Assembly: GCA_003999685.1 (NCBI GenBank)
Contig: CP021224.1
Span: forward strand, 2,170,001-2,234,000
Reading direction: 5' to 3'
From: Taiwanofungus camphoratus
Taxonomy: Eukaryota > Basidiomycota > Agaricomycetes > Polyporales > Taiwanofungaceae
DNA: 64,000 nt
Under the pieces are notes generated by a model. It saw nothing but the letters and a program-made list of their open reading frames with translations, did not search any database and was not told where the DNA came from. This document shows, piece by piece, positions 8,377 to 21,193 of this stretch (the stretch's first letter is position 1; every line of letters begins with the position of its first letter). The translations under genes were made by a program, and so were the position numbers.

Positions 8377-9296
8377 ATGCTCAACGACTTTCCAGCTGCT
8401 GCTCGGGCGTCGATCGACTCGATCTCAATGGACGCGCGATATTCGCGGTATGACTGCCCGGCACTTCGCACGCTCAGCGCGCTCTCTGCCAGGACCCTCT
8501 CGAGGCGCAACCGCTCTCTCCTCTCGTTCGCATCTCGAGCCGCCCAGCCGCTCACTCAGTATTCCGACAGCTTGGAGTCCAGTCTGGTAGACGAGACGAG
8601 CGCCGAGACTGGGGTGGCAGGTGCGCTTTCCTCGATCCACCACCGGCATCCTGGGCTACAGTGCCCGCTGTCCGTGTCGATTTCCGCATACGCTGCGCTT
8701 GGTGCGCCCGTGCCATCTCTTCCACGCTGACGTTCGTATGCACGTGCCGTGTGTGCGCTGTTTCCGATGCCCGTACAACTCATGCTCCGAGCGTAGCATG
8801 CGCGCGGTGCGTGAGTTCCACCATGCAGGGCGCGCGCGCTTGCGCCTGTCTTCTCTCTCCCAGGCTTGTGCTGGTCGGTCGGTCCACTGCACCCTCTGAG
8901 CGCCGTGAGCACTCGCCACTCATCACCGGGGGCGTGTTGCTGCGCTGCGCTCACAGCGCCTCCGCCGATCTCCTCGCTCTCAACGTTCTGGCACTGGCCG
9001 CGCCAACGCGCCAGATCCACAATACGACTCGGACTGCCCTCGGCCCCTTGCCGTTCCCATCCCCCCACTTCTCACACTCGATCTCCTCTCCGTTTCGCGG
9101 AACTCACTCATCTCGCGTGCGCACTCGGGTCGTCGAGAAGCTGCCAGGCACCCAACGCGACCGGAACGAACATGCGCGCAGCGCCTCGAGATGCTCGCGC
9201 ACGCCCCAGGACTCGGGTGCGTATTCAGACCGTCTTCTGGAGCCTTGGGTCTGGACAACGACGCTCGCAGGGCGGCGGGATGGGCTTTACTGGTAA
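8377..9296 (+). CDS. Candidate spliced plus-strand gene, unknown function
   Basis: The ATG at 8377 opens an exon to 8620 rich in Ser, Arg and Leu, with G or C in most third codon positions. A model joining 8377-8620, 8662-8806 and 8864-9296 stays open for 273 residues. Its introns are 8621-8661 (41 bases, short) and 8807-8863 (57 bases, GTGCGT to a pyrimidine-rich CCCAG, in frame, so retention would also keep the frame). The middle exon has paired cysteines (CAWC, CTCRVC), which could bind metal. The TAA stop at 9294-9296 lies inside a GTAAGC donor, and splicing there also makes TGA. Several frames are open in this GC-rich DNA, so exon choice is uncertain. No family was recognised. Confidence 0.35.
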
Positions 9297-11821
9297 GCGT
9301 CCTCTTCCATATCGAGTGCTGACAGTGCCCCGCCCACAGACCATTTCATCCCGTCATCCACGGCTCGCGACTGGCAACCACCTCACACCGAGCACGTTCG
9401 CGAACTGCGCGCGCGCGCGCTTCGCCTCGCATCACCCTCGACTCCCGCGCGCAGACGATTTCCGGCCTCGCGCAGAGGTATCCGCCTGCGCCTTTCTGGC
9501 ATGCCGATGACGAGGGGCAGTTGATGCGAATGCCCGGCATGACACGGCCGTGGTTGGGTGTGTGCCGCTAGGTACGTAACGTCGGTCTTGCTTTCCCTCG
9601 GCTCGCTAGGCCTCGCTCTTGGCCGATTTTGACGGTGAGGACTCGTACAGCCGTCTCCGCCGCCCGCGAGGCACTCGTACTGGCCGTACCGACGCTGCCC
9701 GCAGCTGGTCCCCGCTCGCCGTTCCACGTGCGTTTGGCCAGTTGCCTAGCAGCGGCCATCCAGCCTGCTCGCGGACTCGATTCGCTTGCGCACAGGGCAG
9801 GGTCGAGCTCGTCGCGGTTTCCCATATACAGCCATGGGGAAGCTGCATAGCCGACGCTGCGCGCTGTATGAGCGGCGAGCACCTCGGCGTGCTCGAGGAT
9901 TGGGGGGGCGGACGGGGATGCGTCTTTCCTCCCGAATCTCGGCGCTGAACGCGGCGCGAGTGCCGCAACGCACCGCACCGCACCGCACCACGACCGAAAG
10001 TGTAACTACGGTACGGTACTCGGTTATTCTTAATAATACTGCCCCCGCCTCCTCCACGCTTTTGTGCCCGCCCTGCCAACGGGGCCACTCACGCCACGAG
10101 CCCGATGTCTGGGACGTTCTGAACGGCAGTGTGAGTTTAGCGGCGGACCAACTCAAACGAACCGGTACGTACCTGTGATGCGCGAAGGGGAGAGATATAA
10201 CGCGATGAAGGGCGAGCGGTCGATGGTGCTGGTGCCCTCGCCACCGTGACGATCATGCGACGGCGAGCGCAGTCAAGCCACTCGACCGCATCACGAACGG
10301 GGGGGAGCATGGTGGAGGAGCGCTGCAGGTAGGTAGCAGGCATGTCAGTACATAGATTGGCGGAAATATAGGTACGTTCCCTACCTCATTCATCGACGGT
10401 GAACGGCGTGCCTTCACGAGTGGGGCATTGTGAATGCCCAGCGTGACGATATGGCCGTGGTTGGATGTGCCACTGGGTACGCAACGTCAGCCTTGCTTCC
10501 ACTCGGCTCTGGCTTGCTGAGCCCTGCTCCTAGCCGATTTCCACGCACACAGCCGTCTCCAACCACTGTCTCCGACACACTCATGCTGGCCATACCGACG
10601 CTACCCGGAGCTGGTCCCCGCTCGCCGTTGCCTAGCAGCGGCTATCCTGCCTGCTCGGCGACTCGATTCGCCTGCGAACAGCGTAGAGTCGAGCTTGTCG
10701 CGGTATCCCACTCAGCCAAGGGGAAGCTGCATAGCCGATGCGAGCACCTCAGTGCGCTCGAGGAATGGGGGATGGACGGGTTCACCATGCCCGTCTCTCC
10801 TCCCCAAATCTCAGCGCTGGGTCCCAGCTAGCCGAGAACGAAACGGGCTGCGAGCGCCGCAACGCACCGCCCAGCGCACACGACCACGTCCAAGAGCGTA
10901 ACTACGGTACGGTAATCCAACATCTTTATAATACTGCCGCTGCCTCCTCCTTGTCCCTCCACGCTTTTGCGCCCGCCCTACCAACGGCCAGCGGAGCTAT
11001 GAGCGCGATGTCTGAATTCAGCGGCGGGCCAACTCAACCGAACCGGTACGTACATGTGATGCCCGAAGCAGAGAGATGAAGCGATGGAGAGCGAGGCAAA
11101 GGGTGAGCGGTCAATGGCGCTGGCACCCTCACGAATGTGCACAGATGTTCACGGACAGCGAGCGCAGTCAAACGACTTGACCGCATCGTGAACGGGGCAT
11201 GGTGAGGCACCAGAGGTAGGCAGCAGGCACGTCAGCACGTAGATCGACGGAAATCAAGGTATGTTCCCTACCTATCTTCGACGGTGAACGGCGTGCGAAG
11301 CGCATGGTGGCGGAAGTGTTGGCATCATCGAGGTAAGCCTGATCGAGAAAAGAGAGGGAAACCACGGAGACTGAAAAGGTAACGGGAGGAAGAGAGAGAA
11401 CAGCAGCGAGAACACCCACCGATTTATACCCCCAATCCTCCGCCTCGTCCCCAGTCTGCTGACCCAACCCTCCATCATCCGCGCATCAATCAGGCGAAAT
11501 GAATATCCACCGAGGCTACGCGAGAACGGAGGCGAGAGACGAGAGACGAGAAACGCCGCCCGTCTCACATTCGCTTGCGCAGCGTTCCTGCATGGCTCTC
11601 GTAATCCCGCCAGAGGCTACACGGGCGGTGCCCCAGCGATGGTGAGCTGTCCATGCTTGGGTTGGCACTTGCAGGGATGACGGGTGGAAGTGACTGCTGC
11701 ATTCTGTAGCGTCAGCGTCGGAAGGGGCAACGGAGAATGGGGTGCGGGAAGGACACACGGGAGACGAGAATTTGCATGTACGTACCCGATCAGACCAAGC
11801 GCAATCGCTAGCGAACCTTCG

Positions 11822-12307
11822 CTACAAGCGAAATGAGTGGAAGATGTTTCCTCCCGCTGGAATTTGTCCAATTATGGAGAAACACACCATATCTGTGAAA
11901 TGAGCACTGCGAGATGAGAGTTCACGCACCCGGAAGGAGAGATGAGTGCATCCATACTCACACAGTCGAGATTCCAAAAAGGCTGGAAGCTTCATCCAGG
12001 TCTGCAACGACAAACCTTCCGGTGCAGTACAGAGAACTGCGCCACGCCACTGGCACTGCCTGAAGGATGTTCCAGTGGTGCAGGATTCTATGAAAGGGTA
12101 AGAATAGCTGAGACACTTTGGCGAGGATACATCACGCAAAAGTAACGTACCGTTGCGAGCGCGAACCTTCGCGTACCTCAGCGGTGGCTATTACGCGTGG
12201 AAGTTTGTATTTTGAAAATACGAAATGACGCGGCTGGGTAAATTCGCCCGTATCTCGGAATCTTTGTGACAGTGATGATGAGTACACGGAGCTCACAAAG
12301 GAACAAC
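11822..12307 (-). CDS. Spliced minus-strand candidate gene, copy 2
   Basis: Same three-exon pattern as at 2941-3426, with all splice sites kept and no length change seen. Confidence 0.4.
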
Positions 12308-14983
12308 CTGACAACAATGGGTGTCATGTCAGGAATACTGCTGTCAGTAGGCACAAGGTCTCGTTGCAATTTATGTTAATGGATGGGGAGCTCTCCGTTG
12401 TAGCCTAAATGGAATAAATATCTAGGCAGGAGCACGAAAAACGACAACAAACGAAAATGAACAGCACGCGCACTTACCTCAATTGTGAAGATCTTGTCCT
12501 TCGACTTCGAATATCCGTAACAATAATAAATCACTCACCCTAAGATGGGACTTGAAGTCACGGCAAAGCCAATGAGGGACTCCCGGATGTGACGTGGATC
12601 TGGGATCGTCGCTGATTAGATTGCCCCAGAGAGTGCGAGCAAACGAGTGTCAATTCCAGTTCGTACACCAACGTTCTGCAGTTTCATGCTTGAAATTAGA
12701 CCAAGGACATGCATACGGCCCCAACTCAGTCAGTAAATTGTAGCACACTGCACACGTGGGCATATGTAATTCAATAGACCGTTCCATTCCATTCACGTTG
12801 CGATTAGTATACAAAGATTTGAGACCAGAGGATCGAGCTTTGTGCGATGGAGAAGGCTCAATGAAATGCTCGAGATTGACCAATCAGCCTTGTATGCTCA
12901 CAGACAATTGGATGTACGACTTGAACTTGACATCAGGTTGGTTGTGGGCTGACACTCTGGGCTGCTAGCACATTCATGAACTCCAGGACATACATTTTTG
13001 CAGTTCTACTATGTCAATCAATTGTGTTTCGAGACAAAACCGCTCATAGATAAGATAAAAGTCAGATCAGCAGTACCACGGACTCGGTCACACGGTGACA
13101 CCACTGAAACTGCGGGAGGAATAAAATTCACACGGGAGACGATGGCGGACATAATTTGATCAGACGTAAAGGAAGAGTGAGCCGAGGCAAAGAACGATTT
13201 GCGACGGCTGTACATTAGGCAAAACATGATGGAATATTCTTGTTGATAGCAACCATCGCGCGACGGCATAATCGCAAGGTATAAGAGCACGTTGTAGTCC
13301 GACGTGTTCGAGTCTCCCGTATGCCTCCATAATGCCATTTTGAAATGTTATCTAAGCTCGAAAGCCAAGAAGACAACATGGGTAGGTGTATCTTTTAACG
13401 TGAAGAGCATGAGCTGATGATGATCACGTTCTCCATAGTTTGCTGAGCGCTTCATGAGTATTTCTGAGTGAAAAGCGGCCAAAACGACGATATATGTACA
13501 TATCGCCGTCCCGTGAGCAGCCCTCTGTGTATTCTCAGCATTGGGCACACAGGAGTGTCCCTGTGAGTATGGTGAGCTTTGAGCTCCCGCCGTTCACGCA
13601 GTCACTACACGGGTCAAAAGCAGGGCCACCGTCACGATATCTGTAGATATCGACGTCCCGCGAGCAGGGGCAGGAGGCATAGCGCGGGGCAGATTTTGTG
13701 TTTCCAACTCTGAGGAGCGTGCCTGTAAGCACAGCGGTCCTCACAAGCTTCGAGCTCTCATACAGTGATCCTCGCAGTGATCCTCGCGAGCTTCGAGCTC
13801 CCATGCAGTCATCGAGCATGCACCAGCCCTATGTCTACGACGTGGGTGAAATTAAGGCCGCCATTACAAAATCTACATATATCGACGTCCCGCGAGCAGG
13901 GGTAGAAGACCATCTCAAAGACATATTTTTTTCGTCCCGTGAGCAGGAGCGAGAGGTCATAGCGGGCGGCATCATCCCGTTTGCTTGTGAGCATCACAGT
14001 TCTCACAAGGCTCAAGTTCTCATTGGGTGAGTGGTTCGGATCTCAACCGTTGCGCAATTGTGCTCACGCAACCTCCAAAAACGACGCTCTGTTGTTCAAA
14101 ACAACAGCGCACCACCAGCAGTACTTACAAGGCCTCGAAATGGCGTATCACCGCAATAAAAAAAAAAAAGGGCTGACGTACAAGGCCTTTCCTACCCTGT
14201 AAATGGCATCTTTCTGTGGAAAACGAGGCTGCGGTGAGGTATGAGCTAACGGAGTACCAACTTGAACCACTTCACCGGAAGGGTGAGTGATTCCGATTCT
14301 ATCATTGTGCGCGAAGTGCACTAACTGTGATTTGAAGCGGCACTTACACAACCTCCAAACGAGTACATCACCGGCACAGGACGTCGAACTGGCGTTCTGC
14401 TGCGAAAAACCGAGCCGACGAACGAGGCAGCAGGCCCTATTCCGATGCCTGTTCTGCCGTCGTATCAGCACCCACCGGTGAGTGATTGCGATCCCAACCA
14501 ACCATGATTGAGGGCAGTACTTACGAGAGCGTGCCACGGGACCCTTGCTGCGAAACACGAGAGCGTGCCAACCCTGCGCTGGGGTTTCAGCCGTTGCGCG
14601 TTATCCATGCCAAGGGGGGGGCCACCTACTGACGAGAAATCCTATCGAGGACGTCTGCGGGTGAGTGATTCCGACCTCCACCGTGATTCAGGGCAGTACT
14701 TATGTGAGAGCGCACCACAGGACCTTTGCTGCGAAAAACGAGAGCGCACTAACCCCATGCTAGGGTTTCAGCTGTCTTTTCTGCGGAGCGAATGAGGGCT
14801 TGGGCCATCGCGCTGACTTACCCGTGGGGGCACATCATCTTGTCCCTGTGAAAAGGGGAAACCACGTGAGTGAACGGAGCCAAAGACTGCTGTGGACTTA
14901 CCTAGCGCTACCGGGGGCACATCGTCTTGCGTGCCCCGGAATTGATGAAAAACCGAGTGTCCCTGCGGGGAGGGGAAACCATG

Positions 14984-16908
14984 TCAGTCCACATAGCCAA
15001 AAAGTGCTCTGATCTTATCTGTTTTTACCCCTAACCTCCCTGCACACCAATCCCCTTCAACGAACGTAAGCATCCCACGCCCTCGCAACATGCCCTCCTC
15101 CACCTCGGCAGGCTCGCTTGTAGACGCCATACAACCAGCGCCTCCAACCATCAGCCCCAGCCCCAGCCCCAGCCCTACACCTGCGCCCTGCCCACCAGCC
15201 AACGTGGAGACAGGCGCGCCGGCTGGGGTGGGTGGGTACAGCGAGAACGGCGATGGTGGAGCCAGCGCGGGGGATGGCAGCGCCCGCAGCGCAAGCGTGC
15301 GTGGAGGCAACGCGAACGCGACGAGCGTCGGGGACCGCGGAGACCGTGGTGAACGAGGCGAGCGCCGGGGACAAGGGCGACGTGGGCGACGGGTACAACG
15401 CCGACAGAGGCGGAGTTGCGCCAGGCCCGCTGGAGATGCCGCGCGATGAGAAGTACTCGCCCACCTCGGTGCTCTCAACCACCCTCTTGTCCTTCACCAC
15501 GCCCGCCTGCGCGAAATAGCCTCCGCCGGGCGACCGCACGCGGATTTGCTCGTCCCCGGCATTGGGTGAGAGCAGGCGTGTCGCTCTCGGGCTCTGACGC
15601 GACGTCCGTATCTGTCGTGTCCGTCGACATGTCCGTCTCGGTGTCTGGCTCGGGTTCTGGTTCCGTGTCACTGGGAGATGCGGAGGGGGCCGGAGAGCTG
15701 GGCGTGTGCAAGGGCGAGGACGGAGTTGTTGGAGGAGACATGGGGATGGTCGAGTGCGAGGCAGCCTCTGGCATGGTCAGCCGCTGACTCTCACACGGCT
15801 CCCCAGCACCAGGCACCAGCTCGCCAGCCTCGGGCGCGTCCATGAGCCGGACGAACATCATGTTGAGCCGCTGCTTAGGCGGGGGGGCAGGCATGGACTG
15901 CGGCTCGGGGAGGCGTGGGGGTGTCTCCTGCACTGGAAGCAGCGGCAGGAATGCGAATGTACGCGACAGGCGCGACGGCGTGAGTGTCGGCGTCGGGGGA
16001 GATGGCGGAGTGGCGTCGGTGGACGAGCCGGACGGTGTGCGGACGTGAATCTCCGGGATGGGGAGCCGAGTCGGTGATGGTGCGAGCGAAGTAGCGGCCA
16101 TATCGGGCTGCAATGGCGGAGAACGCGGAGGAGACGGCTCCGGCTCCGGCTCCGGCTCAGAGGGAGTGTCAAGCAGAGGCAGGAGACGGATGGGGACGGC
16201 GTCGAGGTACGGCAGGATGGCCGGATCGACCGCTTCGGGGTCTGCCCGACGATTCTTCCAGCGCGCGGGCGTGTGCGACGGCTGTGTGGCGAAGCGCGAG
16301 TACGGGAACGACGGCGGGTGGCTGGGGGATGGGTCTGGAGGGGCCGGTGGAAGAGACGTCGTGAATGGCTGGCGTGGCGTGGGGCAGGGAGCCGTGCGGG
16401 GAAGACACAGCCGCAGCTGCTTGAGCTCGAGAACGTCCCTGTAGAGCGACAAGGCGTTAGCGTCCAGCATTAACATTAAGTAACGGCGGAGAAACGGGGA
16501 CCCTCCGCCAGTGGGATCAGGCACAACCGATGCAGCGCAGGAACACTGGCTGACAACGGTCATCCATGACGTCGTCCGAGCCCTTGCCCGATTAGGCAAC
16601 TCTCCCAGTCCTGCGCGCACACGACTGCGCCCGAACGCTGCGAGACAAAAAAAAAAAAGGCACACGCACTGGTAAGACAGCCTCGGCGTTACCGGCGCAG
16701 GCGAGCGATCCCACTCGTCTGCCTCGTGCACCTCCTCCAGCGCCTCCTCCTCGCAGAACGACACCCGCTTCTGCATCCCCATCCCCTCCCGTCCTGGTGG
16801 CGGTGGACTGGGCGACCCCCGCCCGCACTCGGACCCACTCGGCGTCGACGCTTCGCTCACGTCCGGCGTCAGCGGCGGGGTCGTCTTGAGGCAGCTCTTC
16901 CGCGGCAT
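14984..16908 (-). CDS. Ser/Pro-rich PP1-docking-type protein, copy 2 (frameshifted in this consensus)
   Basis: Same gene and exon structure as at 6103-8024. Exon 1 and most of exon 2 are open, but two one-base insertions (near 15,365 and 15,565) break the C-terminal third. The intron poly-A run is one base longer than in copy 1. Both insertions extend short C or G runs, so consensus error is the likelier cause. Confidence 0.7.
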
Positions 16909-17260
16909 CTCGGCGTGTTCGACGCTAGCTGGCAGGTTGGTCGAGTGGAAGCGCCAGCGTGTGGTGGGTAGAGTGACGGGAGGGCAGGAGAGGGCCAGTC
17001 GTAGAGTCGCCTTGTAATGTAGAAAGCAGCTGTCTCACCGAAAGGGGCCCCGCCGGAAGCAATGCTGCCAAATTATTGGCCTGCCCAGTCACGTGACAGG
17101 CCGTCCTTTATCGCGCAGGAAGGATCCGGGATGAGAGAGCGCCCGCCCGCCACACCGCCGCCCGCTCGCCGCGCGTGACGAGCGCAGGGCCCTAAGACTC
17201 TTTGGTGCTGTGTCTACGACTCTGCTGGTGCCCTGCCGACGCTTGCACGACGAGCGCAAC

Positions 17261-18180
17261 ATGCTCAACGACTTTCCAGCTGCTGCTCGGGCGTCGATCG
17301 ACTCGATCTCAATGGACGCGCGATATTCGCGGTATGACTGCCCGGCACTTCGCACGCTCAGCGCGCTCTCTGCCAGGACCCTCTCGAGGCGCAACCGCTC
17401 TCTCCTCTCGTTCGCATCTCGAGCCGCCCAGCCGCTCACTCAGTATTCCGACAGCTTGGAGTCCAGTCTGGTAGACGAGACGAGCGCCGAGACTGGGGTG
17501 GCAGGTGCGCTTTCCTCGATCCACCACCGGCATCCTGGGCTACAGTGCCCGCTGTCCGTGTCGATTTCCGCATACGCTGCGCTTGGTGCGCCCGTGCCAT
17601 CTCTTCCACGCTGACGTTCGTATGCACGTGCCGTGTGTGCGCTGTTTCCGATGCCCGTACAACTCATGCTCCGAGCGTAGCATGCGCGCGGTGCGTGAGT
17701 TCCACCATGCAGGGCGCGCGCGCTTGCGCCTGTCTTCTCTCTCCCAGGCTTGTGCTGGTCGGTCGGTCCACTGCACCCTCTGAGCGCCGTGAGCACTCGC
17801 CACTCATCACCGGGGGCGTGTTGCTGCGCTGCGCTCACAGCGCCTCCGCCGATCTCCTCGCTCTCAACGTTCTGGCACTGGCCGCGCCAACGCGCCAGAT
17901 CCACAATACGACTCGGACTGCCCTCGGCCCCTTGCCGTTCCCATCCCCCCACTTCTCACACTCGATCTCCTCTCCGTTTCGCGGAACTCACTCATCTCGC
18001 GTGCGCACTCGGGTCGTCGAGAAGCTGCCAGGCACCCAACGCGACCGGAACGAACATGCGCGCAGCGCCTCGAGATGCTCGCGCACGCCCCAGGACTCGG
18101 GTGCGTATTCAGACCGTCTTCTGGAGCCTTGGGTCTGGACAACGACGCTCGCAGGGCGGCGGGATGGGCTTTACTGGTAA
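17261..18180 (+). CDS. Candidate plus-strand gene, copy 2/3 junction
   Basis: Repeats the exon pattern seen at 8377-9296 without visible change. It starts in copy 2 and ends in copy 3. Confidence 0.33.
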
Positions 18181-20708
18181 GCGTCCTCTTCCATATCGAG
18201 TGCTGACAGTGCCCCGCCCACAGACCATTTCATCCCGTCATCCACGGCTCGCGGACTGGCAACCACCTCACACCGAGCACGTTCGCGAACTGCGCGCGCG
18301 CGCGCTTCGCCTCGCATCACCCTCGACTCCCGCGCGCAGACGATTTCCGGCCTCGCGCAGAGGTATCCGCCTGCGCCTTTCTGGCATGCCGATGACGAGG
18401 GGCAGTTGATGCGAATGCCCGGCATGACACGGCCGTGGTTGGGTGTGTGCCGCTAGGTACGTAACGTCGGTCTTGCTTTCCCTCGGCTCGCTAGGCCTCG
18501 CTCTTGGCCGATTTTGACGGTGAGGACTCGTACAGCCGTCTCCGCCGCCCGCGAGGCACTCGTACTGGCCGTACCGACGCTGCCCGCAGCTGGTCCCCGC
18601 TCGCCGTTCCACGTGCGTTTGGCCCAGTTGCCTAGCAGCGGCCATCCAGCCTGCTCGCGGACTCGATTCGCTTGCGCACAGGGCAGGGTCGAGCTCGTCG
18701 CGGTTTCCCATATACAGCCATGGGGAAGCTGCATAGCCGACGCTGCGCGCTGTATGAGCGGCGAGCACCTCGGCGTGCTCGAGGATTGGGGGGCGGACGG
18801 GGATGCGTCTTTTCCTCCCCGAATCTCGGCGCTGAACGCGGCGCGAGTGCCGCAACGCACCGCACCGCACCGCACCACGACCGAAAGTGTAACTACGGTA
18901 CGGTACTCGGTTATTCTTAATAATACTGCCCCCGCCTCCTCCACGCTTTTGTTGCCCGCCCTGCCAACGGGGCCACTCACGCCACGAGCCCGATGTCTGG
19001 GACGTTCTGAACGGCAGTGTGAGTTTAGCGGCGGACCAACTCAAACGAACCGGTACGTACCTGTGATGCGCGAAGGGGAGAAGATATAACGCGATGAAGG
19101 GCGAGCGGTCGATGGTGCTGGTGCCCTCGCCACCGTGACGATCATGCGACGGCGAGCGCAGTCAAGCCACTCGACCGCATCACGAACGGGGGGAGCATGG
19201 TGGAGGAGCGCTGCAGGTAGGTAGCAGGCATGTCAGTACATAGATTGGCGGAAATATAGGTACGTTCCCTACCTCATTCATCGACGGTGAACGGCGTGCC
19301 TTCACGAGTGGGGCATTGTGAATGCCCAGCGTGACGATATGGCCGTGGTTGGATGTGCCACTGGGTACGCAACGTCAGCCTTGCTTCCACTCGGCTCTGG
19401 CTTGCTGAGCCCTGCTCCTAGCCGATTTCCACGCACACAGCCGTCTCCAACCACTGTCTCCGACACACTCATGCTGGCCATACCGACGCTACCCGGAGCT
19501 GGTCCCCGCTCGCCGTTGCCTAGCAGCGGCTATCCTGCCTGCTCGGCGACTCGATTCGCCTGCGAACAGCGTAGAGTCGAGCTTGTCGCGGTATCCCACT
19601 CAGCCAAGGGGAAGCTGCATAGCCGATGCGAGCACCTCAGTGCGCTCGAGGAATGGGGGATGGACGGGTTCACCATGCCCGTCTCTCCTCCCCAAATCTC
19701 AGCGCTGGGTCCCAGCTAGCCGAGAACGAACGGGCTGCGAGCGCCGCAACGCACCGCCCAGCGCACACGACCACGTCCAAGAGCGTAACTACGGTACGGT
19801 AATCCAACATCTTTATAATACTGCCGCTGCCTCCTCCTTGTCCCTCCACGCTTTTGCGCCCGCCCTACCAACGGCCAGCGGAGCTATGAGCGCGATGTCT
19901 GAATTCAGCGGCGGGCCAACTCAACCGAACCGGTACGTACATGTGATGCCCGAAGCAGAGAGATGAAGCGATGGAGAGCGAGGCAAAGGGTGAGCGGTCA
20001 ATGGCGCTGGCACCCTCACGAATGTGCACAGATGTTCACGGACAGCGAGCGCAGTCAAACGACTTGACCGCATCGTGAACGGGGCATGGTGAGGCACCAG
20101 AGGTAGGCAGCAGGCACGTCAGCACGTAGATCGACGGAAATCAAGGTATGTTCCCTACCTATCTTCGACGGTGAACGGCGTGCGAAGCGCATGGTGGCGG
20201 AAGTGTTGGCATCATCGAGGTAAGCCTGATCGAGAAAAGAGAGGGAAACCACGGAGACTGAAAAGGTAACGGGAGGAAGAGAGAGAACAGCAGCGAGAAC
20301 ACCCACCGATTTATACCCCCAATCCTCCGCCTCGTCCCCAGTCTGCTGACCCAACCCTCCATCATCCGCGCATCAATCAGGCGAAATGAATATCCACCGA
20401 GGCTACGCGAGAACGGAGGCGAGAGACGAGAGACGAGAAACGCCGCCCGTCTCACATTCGCTTGCGCAGCGTTCCTGCATGGCTCTCGTAATCCCGCCAG
20501 AGGCTACACGGGCGGTGCCCCAGCGATGGTGAGCTGTCCATGCTTGGGTTGGCACTTGCAGGGATGACGGGTGGAAGTGACTGCTGCATTCTGTAGCGTC
20601 AGCGTCGGAAGGGGCAACGGAGAATGGGGTGCGGGAAGGACACACGGGAGACGAGAATTTGCATGTACGTACCCGATCAGACCAAGCGCAATCGCTAGCG
20701 AACCTTCG

Positions 20709-21193
20709 CTACAAGCGAAATGAGTGGAAGATGTTTCCTCCCGCTGGAATTTGTCCAATTATGGAGAAACACACCATATCTGTGAAATGAGCACTGCGAG
20801 ATGAGAGTTCACGCACCCGGAAGGAGAGATGAGTGCATCCATACTCACACAGTCGAGATTCCAAAAAGGCTGGAAGCTTCATCCAGGTCTGCAACGACAA
20901 ACCTTCCGGTGCAGTACAGAGAACTGCGCCACGCCACTGGCACTGCCTGAAGGATGTTCCAGTGGTGCAGGATTCTATGAAAGGGTAAGAATAGCTGAGA
21001 CACTTTGGCGAGGATACATCACGCAAAAGTAACGTACCGTTGCGAGCGCGAACCTTCGCGTACCTCAGCGGTGGCTATTACGCGTGGAAGTTTGTATTTT
21101 GAAAATACGAAATGACGCGGCTGGGTAATTCGCCCGTATCTCGGAATCTTTGTGACAGTGATGATGAGTACACGGAGCTCACAAAGGAACAAC
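20709..21193 (-). CDS. Spliced minus-strand candidate gene, copy 3
   Basis: Same pattern as at 2941-3426. One A is missing near 21,127 (gggtaattc instead of gggtaaattc), which shifts the first exon. The splice sites are kept. Confidence 0.36.

Larger units (their letters stand above)
1..8879. repeat. Tandem array unit, copy 1 (8,879 bp)
   Basis: The sequence at base 1 (cggtccactgcaccctctga) recurs at 8880, 17764, 26651, 35546, 44429, 53308 and 62203, and everything between recurs in the same order and orientation. The start point is set by the window edge, not by biology: the plus-strand gene crosses this boundary. Copy 1 has no obvious one-base errors and serves as the reference copy here. 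The last bases before the next unit (ggtcggtcggtcc) show no terminal inverted repeats or target-site duplication. Confidence 0.97.
8880..17763. repeat. Tandem array unit, copy 2 (8,884 bp)
   Basis: Same order as copy 1. The differences seen are gains or losses of one base in short runs, for example near 9910, 9932, 10843, 15365, 15565 and in the poly-A run near 16646. No clear substitution was noticed. Confidence 0.97.

Noticed and set aside
1-8879. Unit as a transposable element or LTR-type element
   Set aside because: No reverse transcriptase, integrase, transposase, capsid or helicase motifs were seen. No terminal repeats or target-site duplications were found at any possible boundary; units abut directly.
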